From Streptomyces clavifer (GTDB lineage Bacteria; Actinomycetota; Actinomycetes; Streptomycetales; Streptomycetaceae), in assembly GCA_014651175.1 (NCBI GenBank), contig BMWJ01000010.1, positions 228,582-292,581 of the forward strand: a stretch of 64,000 nucleotides of DNA. The letters run 5' to 3'. The position numbers and the translations under genes were made by a program. Positions 1 to 7,831 of this stretch are shown one piece after another. The notes below the pieces were generated by a model, which ran no database searches, was not told where the DNA came from, and saw only the letters and a list, made by a program, of their open reading frames with translations. Every line of letters starts with the position of its first letter. Within the stretch, counting starts at the first letter, position 1.

Positions 1-1081
1 CGCGCCGTTCGCCGCCGCGCTGATGGACCGCTTCGGCATCCGCCGGGTCGTGGTCGTGGCGCTGACGGCGGTGGCCGCCGGAGCGCTGGCGAGCGTCTGG
101 ATGACGGCGTCCTGGCAGCTGATGCTCTACTGGGGCCTGCTCGTCGGTCTGGGCACCGGCTCCATGGCACTGGCCTTCTCGGCGACCGTCACCAACCGCT
201 GGTTCGTCGCCCGCCGCGGCCTGGTCACCGGCATCCTGACCGCGGCCGGGGCCTCCGGCCAGCTGGTCTTCCTCCCGCTGTGCGCCTGGATCGTCGACGA
301 GCACGGCTGGCGCCCCGCCTCGGTGACGGTCGCCCTGGCCGCGCTCGTCGTCGTCCCGTTCGTCTGGCTCCTGATGCGCGACCACCCGGCCGACGTGGGC
401 CTCGCCCCGTACGGCGGCACGTACGTGGAGAAGCCCGCGCCCGCGGTGGGCGCGGCGACCCGCACCGTGCGCGTCCTCCTCGACGCCGCGCGCACGGGGC
501 CGTTCTGGCTGCTGGCCGGTTCGTTCGCGATCTGCGGTGCCTCCACCAACGGTCTGATCCGCACCCACTTCGTGCCCTCGGCACACGACCACGGCATGGC
601 GATCACCGCGGCAGCCTCGCTCCTGGCCGTCATCGGTGTCTTCGACATCATCGGCACGATCTTCAGCGGCTGGCTCACGGACCGCTTCGACGCCCGCAGG
701 CTGCTCGCCGTGTACTACGCCCTGCGCGGCGTCTCGCTGCTGTTCCTGCCGATGCTGATGGCCCCGGCCGTGCACCCGCCCATGATCTTCTTCATCGTCT
801 TCTACGGCCTGGACTGGGTCGCCACGGTCCCGCCGACGATGGCCCTGTGCCGTGAGCACTACGGCGAGGACAGCGCGATCGTCTTCGGCTGGGTCCTGGC
901 CTCGCACCAGGTGGGCGCGGCGCTGGTGGCGTTCCTCGGTGGCGTGGCACGCGACGTGTCCGGTTCGTACGACGTGGTCTGGTACGCCTCGGGGGCGCTG
1001 TGCGCGACAGCGGCCCTGATGGCCCTGGTCATCCGCGGGCAGCCGACGGACCGGCCCGGGGCCCCGAAGGCCCCCGCCTGA
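1..1081 (+). CDS. MFS transporter, C-terminal part (5' end outside window)
   Basis: The reading frame is open from the first bases, where in-frame residues APFAAALMDR precede the first internal ATG at 23, so the true start lies upstream. About ten hydrophobic segments are visible, with a loop RFGIRR typical of the conserved MFS loop between helices 2 and 3 and a second half beginning near position 490. This fits a 12-helix major facilitator of the oxalate/formate or monocarboxylate type, a cytoplasmic-membrane secondary transporter. The substrate cannot be read from the sequence. It ends in TGA at 1079-1081, about 50 nt before the next gene on the same strand. Confidence 0.8.
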   Translation, partial: APFAAALMDRFGIRRVVVVALTAVAAGALASVWMTASWQLMLYWGLLVGLGTGSMALAFSATVTNRWFVARRGLVTGILTAAGASGQLVFLPLCAWIVDEHGWRPASVTVALAALVVVPFVWLLMRDHPADVGLAPYGGTYVEKPAPAVGAATRTVRVLLDAARTGPFWLLAGSFAICGASTNGLIRTHFVPSAHDHGMAITAAASLLAVIGVFDIIGTIFSGWLTDRFDARRLLAVYYALRGVSLLFLPMLMAPAVHPPMIFFIVFYGLDWVATVPPTMALCREHYGEDSAIVFGWVLASHQVGAALVAFLGGVARDVSGSYDVVWYASGALCATAALMALVIRGQPTDRPGAPKAPA

Positions 1082-1132
1082 CCCGTGAACGGGACGGGCC
1101 CGCTACCGTTCGGTCCCACGGCAGGGGGGCGT

Positions 1133-2035
1133 ATGCGCGGAGCGGGTACATCCGGGGCGGTCGGGCCCGACGGCACGGTGGCGATGCTGGTCTGTGCCGC
1201 ACAGCTGGGAGCGCTGCTCGCGGGCTCCCTGGTGGTCGGCTTCGGCCGGAACGACGAGTACGAGAGGGCGCCCGGCGCACCGCTCGGGCTCCTGTGCGTG
1301 CTCGTGTTCGGTCCGCCGCTCCTGCTGTTCCTCGGGTCGGTGCACACCTTCCTGATGACGATGCCGGCCGATCTCGCGGCGCAGGCGGCAGCCCGCCGTG
1401 CGAACGGCGCGCTGTGGCAGTGGCGGGCCGCATCCGTCGTCGCGCTCGGCGCGGTGTACGCGGCGGCGCCCGCCGCGGCCGGTGCCCCGTACCTGCACTC
1501 CTGGGCCTGGATCGCGGGGAGCGGTGCCCTGCCGCTGCTGGGCGTCGCGTGGTTCCGCAGGGGGGAGCGGCGGCGGGGGCGGCCGTACCGGCGGGGCGAG
1601 GTGTGGTTCCGGGTGCTGCCCGCGGGGTTCCTGCTCACCGTGACCGCGATGGCGGCCTGCGGCCTCGCACTCGCCACCGGCGTCGTGGGGGCGTACGAGG
1701 CCCCGCGCCTGACGGAGGCGGAGATGCCCGGCGTCTGGGAGGGCGAGGACGGACGGGCCGAGATCCGTCTGGACGCGGGCGGAGGCGCGGTGTTCTCCCG
1801 AGTGCCGTACGGATCCTGGGACGAGGAGGGCCGCTGCGACGGCACGGGCACGTGGTCGTACGCCCCCGGGGACGGCGCGGTCAGGGGGACGGTCTCGTTC
1901 GTGGTCTTCCAAGACGGCTGTCCGCTCGACACGTGGACGGTGGGCGGAACCGCCGAACGTCCCGAGCTGTACGTCCTGTTCGGTGATCCGGACGGGGGAG
2001 ACGTCCGGATCCTGGTCCGAGGGACGGCCCCCTGA
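1133..2035 (+). CDS. Hypothetical membrane protein with C-terminal soluble domain
   Basis: 300 residues from ATG 1133, which has a G-rich ribosome site 5-10 nt upstream; an in-frame GTG at 1085 would add 16 residues but has no such site. About four hydrophobic segments fill the first two thirds. The last ~110 residues form a soluble, beta-rich domain starting at a GVWEGEDG motif with two cysteines, resembling small lipocalin-like domains that follow membrane anchors in Streptomyces proteins. I do not recognise a family and assign no function. It ends convergent with the flavoprotein gene 18 nt away. Confidence 0.6.
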   Translation: MRGAGTSGAVGPDGTVAMLVCAAQLGALLAGSLVVGFGRNDEYERAPGAPLGLLCVLVFGPPLLLFLGSVHTFLMTMPADLAAQAAARRANGALWQWRAASVVALGAVYAAAPAAAGAPYLHSWAWIAGSGALPLLGVAWFRRGERRRGRPYRRGEVWFRVLPAGFLLTVTAMAACGLALATGVVGAYEAPRLTEAEMPGVWEGEDGRAEIRLDAGGGAVFSRVPYGSWDEEGRCDGTGTWSYAPGDGAVRGTVSFVVFQDGCPLDTWTVGGTAERPELYVLFGDPDGGDVRILVRGTAP

Positions 2036-2053
2036 GGCCCGTCGTGCCCGCCG

Positions 2054-3238
2054 TCAGCCCTTCAGCCGCCCGGCTATCCTCCGTGCGTCCAGGGCTATTT
2101 CCCGGAGCATGCCGCTGATCGGATTGGTGAACCCGGTGAAGTACAGCCCCGGTGCCTGCTCCGGGGTGCGGGAACCGTGCACCACGGGCCGGCCGCGCGA
2201 GTCGAGTACGCCGAGGTGGCCCACCAGGCCCTCCAGTGCGCGCCGGTAGCCGGTCGCCGCTATCACCGCGTCGGGGGTGATCCGGCTTCCGTCGGCCAGC
2301 ACCACCGTGTCCTCCTCGAAGGACTCGACGGCTGCGACGGGGACCACCCGGCCGCGCTTCACCGCGTCGATCAGCCCGACGTCCTGAACCGGGATCGCGC
2401 CCTCCTTGACCCGTGAGTAGAGGCCCGTGTCCGGGCGGGGCAGGCCCTGCGCGGACAGATCGGGGACGGCGACGCGGGCCAGCAGGCTCCCGGCGCGGTC
2501 GACCAGCCGGACCGGCAGCCTGCGGACCAGGACGGCGGTCGCCTGCGCGGGCCAGCCCGCCGTCGAGCGGCGCACGAGGTGCGGCGTGGTGCGCACCGAG
2601 ATCCGCACCCGGGAGGCACCGCCCTCGACCAGGTCCACGGCGATCTCGGCCCCCGTGTTGCCGATGCCGACCACGAGCACGTCCTTGCCGGCGTAGGGGG
2701 CCGGGGCGCGGTACTCCGCGGCGTGCACCAGGTCGCCCGTGAACCCGGCACGGCCGGACCACTCGGGGATCCGCGGGGTGTGGTTGAAGCCGGTGGCCAC
2801 GACGACCGCGCGGCCCGTCAGCACCCGGCCCCCCGTCGCGCTCAGCTGCCAGCCGGACCCGTCGGCGGCGCGGTCGACGCGGGACACCTCGACGCCCGTC
2901 ACCACTTCCAGCTCATGGTGTTCGGCGTACTTCTCCAGGTAGCGCACCATGTCGTCGCGCGACACCCAGCGCCCGAACCTGCGGGGCATCGCCAGCCCCG
3001 GCAGGGCCGACCAGCGCCGGATCGTGTGGAGGTGCAGCCGGTCGTAGTGGCGGCGCCAGGACGTCGCGACGCTGTCGGACTTCTCCAGCACCACCGCCCT
3101 CACTCCCTGCTCCCGCAGGGCCGCCGCGGCGGCGAGCCCGGCCGGACCACCGCCGATCACGTACACCGGCCGGTCGTCGGTGCGGTCGATGGAAGCGGGA
3201 ACTGCGGGGCCACCGGGGGCGGATGTGCTGTCTGACAT
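2054..3238 (-). CDS. FAD/NADPH-dependent flavoprotein monooxygenase (FMO/BVMO-like)
   Basis: 394 residues. An N-terminal FAD Rossmann motif (GGGPAGLAAA) is followed by the family signature FTGDLVHAAEY, then an NADPH Rossmann motif (GIGNTGAEIA) and the late ATGY motif. This order is that of class B flavin monooxygenases and related YUCCA/CzcO-like flavoproteins. It probably oxidises a small soft nucleophile or ketone in the cytoplasm; the substrate is unknown. The start chosen (ATG at 3238) directly precedes MSDSTSAPGG; a longer in-frame extension to 3361 lacks a convincing ribosome site. It follows pspAB on the same strand after a 129-nt gap, so it probably has its own promoter. Confidence 0.8.
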   Translation of the reverse strand: MSDSTSAPGGPAVPASIDRTDDRPVYVIGGGPAGLAAAAALREQGVRAVVLEKSDSVATSWRRHYDRLHLHTIRRWSALPGLAMPRRFGRWVSRDDMVRYLEKYAEHHELEVVTGVEVSRVDRAADGSGWQLSATGGRVLTGRAVVVATGFNHTPRIPEWSGRAGFTGDLVHAAEYRAPAPYAGKDVLVVGIGNTGAEIAVDLVEGGASRVRISVRTTPHLVRRSTAGWPAQATAVLVRRLPVRLVDRAGSLLARVAVPDLSAQGLPRPDTGLYSRVKEGAIPVQDVGLIDAVKRGRVVPVAAVESFEEDTVVLADGSRITPDAVIAATGYRRALEGLVGHLGVLDSRGRPVVHGSRTPEQAPGLYFTGFTNPISGMLREIALDARRIAGRLKG

Positions 3239-3367
3239 GCTTCGGAGCGTAATCCGGCATGCCGTTGATGGGTCTCGGTCAAGACCGGAATCGGTTGCGA
3301 ATTGATCACGGATGCGTGGTTGCTGTGTGCCCGGGGGCTGTTTTCGGCCGGTCCTGCGCACAACCGT

Positions 3368-3952
3368 TCACCAACCTGGTGCGCCCCAGACGGGGAACCA
3401 CCGGGCCAGGTCCTTCTCCACCCGGAGGTCGTCACCCAGCACCGCCCGGGCCCCGAGCTCCAGTTGGTTGTCACGCCGCTCCTCGCCGCCCGGCACCGGG
3501 GCGAACGGATAGAAGGTGCCGCGCTTGTAGAGGTAGACCAGGGCCAGCGCCCGGCCCTCCGCGTCGCGGAAGCCGATGAGCGAGCACAGCAGGTGCGGGC
3601 CGAAGCCGCCGTCCTGGAGCAGGGTGTTGACCGCGTGCAGGTCGTTGACCAGCGCGGCGGTGTCGTCGGCCGGGTGCCGGGCGAGCAGCCAGGTGTAGCC
3701 GTACGCGTCCCGGTCGAACTCCACCGGGACCCCGCCCCGCCCCGTGTCGGCGTCGAGCAGCTCCCGTACGTCCTGCTGGATGCGGGCGAACGTGCCGCCC
3801 TCCACTCCCGCGAAGCACACCGAGCCCAGGCCGGTGGGCGCGAATCCGGTGCCTGCCTGGAGGGTCAGGGCCGCGGACGGGACGGCGAAGAGCTGGTCGA
3901 GGTCGGGGCGGACCGGCTTGCTGCGGCCGAGGATGCTGTCGAGCAGGCCCAC
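3368..3952 (-). CDS. pspAB: PspA-associated protein PspAB
   Basis: 194 residues from a GTG start, beginning VGLLDSILGRSKPVRPDLDQLF, which I recognise as the actinobacterial PspAB family found with htpX or pspA. No membrane helix or signal peptide is visible, so it is a cytoplasmic protein. The ribosome site AAGGAG overlaps the TAA stop of htpX, and the two genes are separated by only 9 nt, so they are translationally coupled. The pairing implies a shared role in envelope or phage-shock-type stress; the biochemical activity is unknown. Confidence 0.75.
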   Translation of the reverse strand: MGLLDSILGRSKPVRPDLDQLFAVPSAALTLQAGTGFAPTGLGSVCFAGVEGGTFARIQQDVRELLDADTGRGGVPVEFDRDAYGYTWLLARHPADDTAALVNDLHAVNTLLQDGGFGPHLLCSLIGFRDAEGRALALVYLYKRGTFYPFAPVPGGEERRDNQLELGARAVLGDDLRVEKDLARWFPVWGAPGW

Positions 3953-3961
3953 GGGAGCTCC

Positions 3962-4873
3962 TTACGGGCGGGACAGGTCGGCGGAGATGCGCGCCAGCTG
4001 GTCCAGGCGCTGTTCGAGCGTCGGGTGGGAGGAGAGCAGCCTGCCCAGCGACTCCTTGGCCGCGAAGGCGGGCACGAAGTAGAAGGCGTTGTACGGCTCG
4101 GCCTTGCGCAGGTCCTCCGTCGGGATCCGGGCCATCTGGCCGCTCACCTTCGTCAGGGCGGAGGCGAGCGACGAGGGGCGGCCGGTGAGCAGCGCGGCCG
4201 TGCGGTCGGCCGACAGCTCGCGGTAGCGGGACAGCAGGCGGGTCAGCAGGAAGCTCAGGGCGTAGACGACAGCGCTGATCAACGGAATGAGCATGATGAT
4301 GACGCCCGCCGGGTCGTTGCCCCGGCTGTTGCGGGCGAAGCCGCCCCACAGGGCGACGCGGGTGACGATGCCGGCCAGGACCCCGAGGAACGAGGCGATC
4401 GTCATGACGGCCACATCGCGGTGCGCGACGTGCGACATCTCGTGGGCCAGGACCCCCTCGAGCTCCTCGGGCTCCAGTCTGCGCAGCAGTCCGGTCGTGG
4501 CGCAGACCAGCGCGGTCCGCTCGCTGCGGCCGGTGGCGAACGCGTTCGGCACGTCGCTCCGCGCGACCGCCACCCGGGGCTTGGGCATGTCGGCCAGGGC
4601 GCAGATCCGGTCGATGGCGCCGTGCAGTCCGGGCGCCTCCTGCGGGGTGACCTCGCGCGCGCCCATGCCGTACGCGGCGATGCGGTCGCTGAACCAGAAC
4701 TGCGCGACGAAGAGGCCGCCCGTGATCACCAGGACGACCGGCCAGGCACCGCGCAGGACGGCGAGCAGCACGCCCACCAGGACCACGTAGAGCAGCCCGA
4801 TGAAGAACATGGTGCTCACCATGCGGGTGGTCAGACCGCGGTCCGGGGCGTAGCGGGAACGGGTTCGTGCCAT
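3962..4873 (-). CDS. htpX: Zinc metalloprotease HtpX
   Basis: 303 residues. Two N-terminal hydrophobic segments are followed by the zinc-binding HEMSHVAHRD motif (HExxH) near residue 145 and two further hydrophobic segments, then a glutamate-containing region (YRELSADR) that supplies the third zinc ligand. The layout is that of M48B HtpX, a membrane protease that degrades damaged membrane proteins. The start is ATG at 4873, preceded by GGAGG at good spacing; an in-frame ATG four codons upstream is worse placed. It is the first gene of a two-gene unit with pspAB. Confidence 0.93.
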   Translation of the reverse strand: MARTRSRYAPDRGLTTRMVSTMFFIGLLYVVLVGVLLAVLRGAWPVVLVITGGLFVAQFWFSDRIAAYGMGAREVTPQEAPGLHGAIDRICALADMPKPRVAVARSDVPNAFATGRSERTALVCATTGLLRRLEPEELEGVLAHEMSHVAHRDVAVMTIASFLGVLAGIVTRVALWGGFARNSRGNDPAGVIIMLIPLISAVVYALSFLLTRLLSRYRELSADRTAALLTGRPSSLASALTKVSGQMARIPTEDLRKAEPYNAFYFVPAFAAKESLGRLLSSHPTLEQRLDQLARISADLSRP

Positions 4874-4949
4874 GGGTGCCTCCAACGGCTCACCTGTCTC
4901 CCATAGTGCTCCTTTCCGGCTGATACCGGTCAGGTGCCCGGTGCGGTGG

Positions 4950-5618
4950 CTACGGCCAGAGCAGCTCGCGCGTCCAGGCGCCGCCGGCCTCCAGGCGGTA
5001 GCGCAGCCGTACGTGCCGTCGCTGTGCGTCGCCCTGGAAGAACTCGGCCTCGCGCGGCTCGACCACGTACCGCGTCCAGCTCTCCACCTCGGCGTCCGGT
5101 TCGGCCCGCGCGCGCTCCCAGGCGTCCTCGGAGGCCCGGACGAGGTCCTCGTGGGACGGCAGCACCTCGCTCTGCGAGCCGGTCAGCGCCGCGGCCAGGG
5201 CACCCGTCGACCGGGCGTGCAGATCGGCCAGGCTCTCCGCACGGCCCACCGGGGTGACCGTGCCCCGTACCCGGATCTGGCGGCCCTGGGAGGGCCAGTA
5301 GAAGTTGAGGGCCGCGTGCGGGCGGGCCGCGAGCTGGCGGCCCTTCTCGCTGGTGGCATGGGTGGCGAAGTGCCAGCCGCGTTCGTCCGCGTCGTGCAGC
5401 ATCAGGGTCCGCACGTCGGGCCGGCCCTCGGCGTCCACGGTCGCCAGGGTCAGGGTGTGCGGCTCCGCCTGTCCGGCGGCCACCGCCTCGGCGAACCAGG
5501 CGTGGAAGAGGGTGAGGGGGTCCGCGGGTGCGGCGGACACGTCGAAGCGGGGGAGGGGGGTGTCCCAGACGCGCTGGGCGTGGAGCAGGTCGCGGAAGGC
5601 TTTCTGTGCATCGCTCAT
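4950..5618 (-). CDS. Pyridoxamine 5'-phosphate oxidase family protein (PdxH-like)
   Basis: 222 residues. The split-barrel FMN-binding fold is indicated by the order of motifs: DPLTLFHAWF, TLATVDAEGRPDVRTLMLH, HFATHATSEKGRQL, NFYWPSQGRQIRVRG and the terminal RLRYRLE-(x)-WTRELLWP, all characteristic of PNP oxidases. The enzyme would oxidise pyridoxine or pyridoxamine phosphate to PLP with FMN and oxygen. Streptomyces genomes carry several paralogues, some using F420 or with altered substrate, so the classical PdxH reaction is likely but not proven. The start is ATG 5618 (MSDAQKAF), with a purine-rich ribosome site. Confidence 0.8.
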   Translation of the reverse strand: MSDAQKAFRDLLHAQRVWDTPLPRFDVSAAPADPLTLFHAWFAEAVAAGQAEPHTLTLATVDAEGRPDVRTLMLHDADERGWHFATHATSEKGRQLAARPHAALNFYWPSQGRQIRVRGTVTPVGRAESLADLHARSTGALAAALTGSQSEVLPSHEDLVRASEDAWERARAEPDAEVESWTRYVVEPREAEFFQGDAQRRHVRLRYRLEAGGAWTRELLWP

Positions 5619-5673
5619 GCACCCATTCCACAGGGTCGCGGAGCCGTCCGCCCGGCGGGTGCGGGAACACCGA

Positions 5674-5699
5674 CGGCGGACCACACGGGTGGTCCGCCG
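5674..5699 (-). terminator. Hairpin terminator downstream of the TetR gene
   Basis: A perfect 11-bp inverted repeat, CGGCGGACCAC / GTGGTCCGCCG, with a 4-nt loop. It lies 75 nt past the stop of the TetR gene on the minus strand and upstream of the PNPOx start. There is no U-tract, as is usual for Streptomyces terminators. Confidence 0.65.
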
Positions 5700-5773
5700 A
5701 GGGTGAGACAGGACGTGGGGAACCGCGGAGGGTCCGCGCGGCGCCCGGCGTGTGCGGGAGTCCTGGCCGGCGC

Positions 5774-6421
5774 CTACCTGGCCGGCTTCTTGCCGGTGAT
5801 GCCGAGGTGGACCAACAGGGCGAGGTTCGGGCGGAGTTCGGCCTGCTTCACACCCCAGGTGGTGAAGCCCTTCTGGTGGGAGGCGGCCCCGGACAGCATG
5901 ACGACGAGGGAGCCGGCCACCGCTGCGGGGCTGACCTCCTTGTCGACCTTGCCCTTGGCCTGCAGCTCCTTGATCGAATCCGTCAGGGAGCCGGTGACCG
6001 AGCTGAGGACCTTCATGCGGATCTTGTAGAACCGCTTGTCGCCCTCGGCCGCGCCGAGGTCGACGACGCGGAGGATCGCGTCGTGGCGCCGCCAGAAGTC
6101 GAGGAATCCGTCGACGAGTTCTTCGGCGCTCTGCCGGCCCGCCTTGCCGACCCAGGAGCGTCCGGCGACCAGTTCGGTCAGCTCGGAGCCCTCCTTGGCC
6201 ATTTCCTCGGCGAGTTCGAGGACGGCGCCCTCGACGTCGGGGAAATACTGGTAGAACGTCGCGGGTGAAGTCCCTGCCTTCCGGGCCACGTCGATGACTT
6301 TGACGTCCCGGTAGGGAGAGGCGCTGAGCATTTCGCTGAGGCAGTCGAGCAGCTTCTGCCGCGTCGCCTGGCCTCGCCGACCGGCCACGCGGCCGTCAAC
6401 GGTGCGCACTTGTCCTGTCAT
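5774..6421 (-). CDS. TetR/AcrR family transcriptional regulator
   Basis: 215 residues. The N-terminal helix-turn-helix is clear: TRQKLLDCLSEML, then VKVIDVARKAGTSPATFYQYFPDVEGAVLEL around residues 25-75. The remaining helical domain would bind an unknown ligand. Within the AfsK-type locus its place (opposite orientation, upstream of the VOC gene) matches the TetR gene I recall next to kbpA and afsK in S. coelicolor. It is the only regulator-type gene at this intergenic region and may control itself and the divergent VOC/kinase genes; no operator was identified beyond the DnaA-like sites at 6625-6659. Confidence 0.9.
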   Translation of the reverse strand: MTGQVRTVDGRVAGRRGQATRQKLLDCLSEMLSASPYRDVKVIDVARKAGTSPATFYQYFPDVEGAVLELAEEMAKEGSELTELVAGRSWVGKAGRQSAEELVDGFLDFWRRHDAILRVVDLGAAEGDKRFYKIRMKVLSSVTGSLTDSIKELQAKGKVDKEVSPAAVAGSLVVMLSGAASHQKGFTTWGVKQAELRPNLALLVHLGITGKKPAR

Positions 6422-6801
6422 GCCGTCAGCTTACCGAGGGCGGATCGGAGCGCGATCTGACCGACTGCAAATGGGGAACGTCCCAGTGGGGGCGGGGTGA
6501 GCAGCGCTTTTCCCGGCGGCACGCGCAGGGGCTTCACGACGGCTACCGGAAGGGGCCGTCGGTCGCACCGGATCCTCGCGGGGGCCCTGGCCGGCCCCGG
6601 CGGACGGTGCTCGATGCGATGATCTTATCAACAGCCTGTGGATAACTTCGGTGGACAACTCTCGTCCAGTGCGGCACCACCTCTTCACGATTCGGGCAAA
6701 CGTTCCATTCCGGCGGCCTGGAGCGCTTCGGAGCGCGCGGCGCGGCGCCCGACGCTACGTTGACTGTGACGGGCGTCACCGCGAAGGAAGGATCCGGGGT
6801 C
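6422..6801. other. Divergent intergenic region (380 bp)
   Basis: This stretch separates the TetR start from the VOC start. It holds the DnaA-box-like cluster at 6625-6659 and presumably both promoters, but no convincing -35/-10 pair was found. No small gene is supported here. Confidence 0.6.
6625..6659. promoter_or_regulatory. DnaA-box-like inverted pair
   Basis: TTATCAACAG and CTGTGGATAA face each other across one base (6625-6634, 6636-6645). The right half contains an exact TTATCCACA DnaA box on the minus strand; the left half has one mismatch. A third, one-mismatch TTGTCCAC-type site follows at 6651-6659. It lies in the intergenic region upstream of the VOC/afsK genes. DnaA binding is inferred from the consensus only. 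Confidence 0.5.
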
Positions 6802-7617
6802 ATGGCCGCATTCGCGCACTCCGCGCCGTGCTGGGTGGATGTGCAGCTCTCCGACCTCGAGGCGGGCAAGCGCTTCTACGGCGGGCTCTTCGGCTGGACC
6901 TTCCGGGCGGGGGACGGGATGCCGTTCGCCGACGCGTACAGCGACGGCAGGCTCGTCGCCGCACTCGCCGCCAAGCAGGACGGCCGCATGCCGACGACCT
7001 GGGGGGTCTACTTCTCCACCGACGACATCCGCGCCACCGTCGCCCTGATCCGCACGGCGGGCGGCCAGGTGATCACCGATCCGGTGCGGGCGGGCAGGGC
7101 GGGCGTCCTCGCCCAGGCGGCCGACCCCGGCGGTGCCGTCTTCGGCCTCTGGCAGGCGGGCGACCGCGCGGGCTTCGAGAAGCAGAACGAGCCGGGCGCC
7201 TTCTGCTGGACCGAGGTCTACACCCGGCAGCCGGAGCGGGTGGACGCCTTCTACGAGGAGGTCTTCGGCTTCCTGGGGACCGACCTGGACCTCGGCGGGG
7301 CGCCGGGCGGCGATCCGGGCGCCGCGGAGGCCGGGGCCGACTTCCGGATGTGGTCCCCCGCGGGGACCGAGCCGGGGCCCGACACCGCGATCGGCGGGCG
7401 CAGCGTCATCACGGACGCGTTCCCCGAGATGCTGCCCAGCTACTTCCTCAGTTACTTCGCCGTGGCCGACTGCGTCCGGGCGGCCGACACCGCCGTACGC
7501 CTCGGTGGCCGGATCTCGGCTCCGCCGTTCGACATCCCGTACGGGCGGATGGCCGTCCTCCAGGACGATCAGGGCGCCGCCTTCGCCGTGTTGCAGCCGA
7601 CCGAGCTGCTCCCGTAG
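6802..7617 (+). CDS. Two-domain VOC (glyoxalase/dioxygenase-fold) protein; possible KbpA-type AfsK-binding protein
   Basis: 271 residues from ATG 6802, with AAGGAAGG about 10 nt upstream. Two VOC modules are visible: the first begins [23 protein letters not shown] and the second [23 protein letters not shown]. Two-module proteins of this kind (for example mycobacterial Cfp30B) often lack known enzymatic activity. It directly precedes the afsK-like kinase on the same strand, the place where I recall S. coelicolor kbpA, whose product binds AfsK and inhibits autophosphorylation. The VOC call is firm; the KbpA equivalence is positional inference and needs a sequence comparison. Confidence 0.75.
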   Translation: MAAFAHSAPCWVDVQLSDLEAGKRFYGGLFGWTFRAGDGMPFADAYSDGRLVAALAAKQDGRMPTTWGVYFSTDDIRATVALIRTAGGQVITDPVRAGRAGVLAQAADPGGAVFGLWQAGDRAGFEKQNEPGAFCWTEVYTRQPERVDAFYEEVFGFLGTDLDLGGAPGGDPGAAEAGADFRMWSPAGTEPGPDTAIGGRSVITDAFPEMLPSYFLSYFAVADCVRAADTAVRLGGRISAPPFDIPYGRMAVLQDDQGAAFAVLQPTELLP

Positions 7618-7831
7618 CCGACGGGACCGCTGCGGGGTGCCGTCCGGGTGCTGTCCTGAAAGGGATGGAGTGCCACAAGACACCCCGATCCGCACCCGGG
7701 TTCGCAACCGGGCCCCGAGCCAGCAACAATCGGGGTGCGCACCGCCAGTGGTGCCGAGTGGTGAGACGCTGCACAGGGCGGGATTTCGCGGGCTTCTGTT
7801 CTTGGGGCCCGTACGGGGAGGTGGCAGGCAA

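Noticed and set aside
3302-4906. A 534-codon plus-strand frame across pspAB and htpX
   Set aside because: It is low complexity and is explained by codon bias of the two recognised genes on the other strand.
6422-6801. Replication origin because of DnaA-box-like sites
   Set aside because: There are only two or three sites, and no dnaA, dnaN or AT-rich unwinding region is nearby.
7680-7730. tRNA-like GGGTTCGCAACC segment
   Set aside because: The loop does not fit a T-loop (TTCRANY), and no acceptor or anticodon arms can be folded around it.
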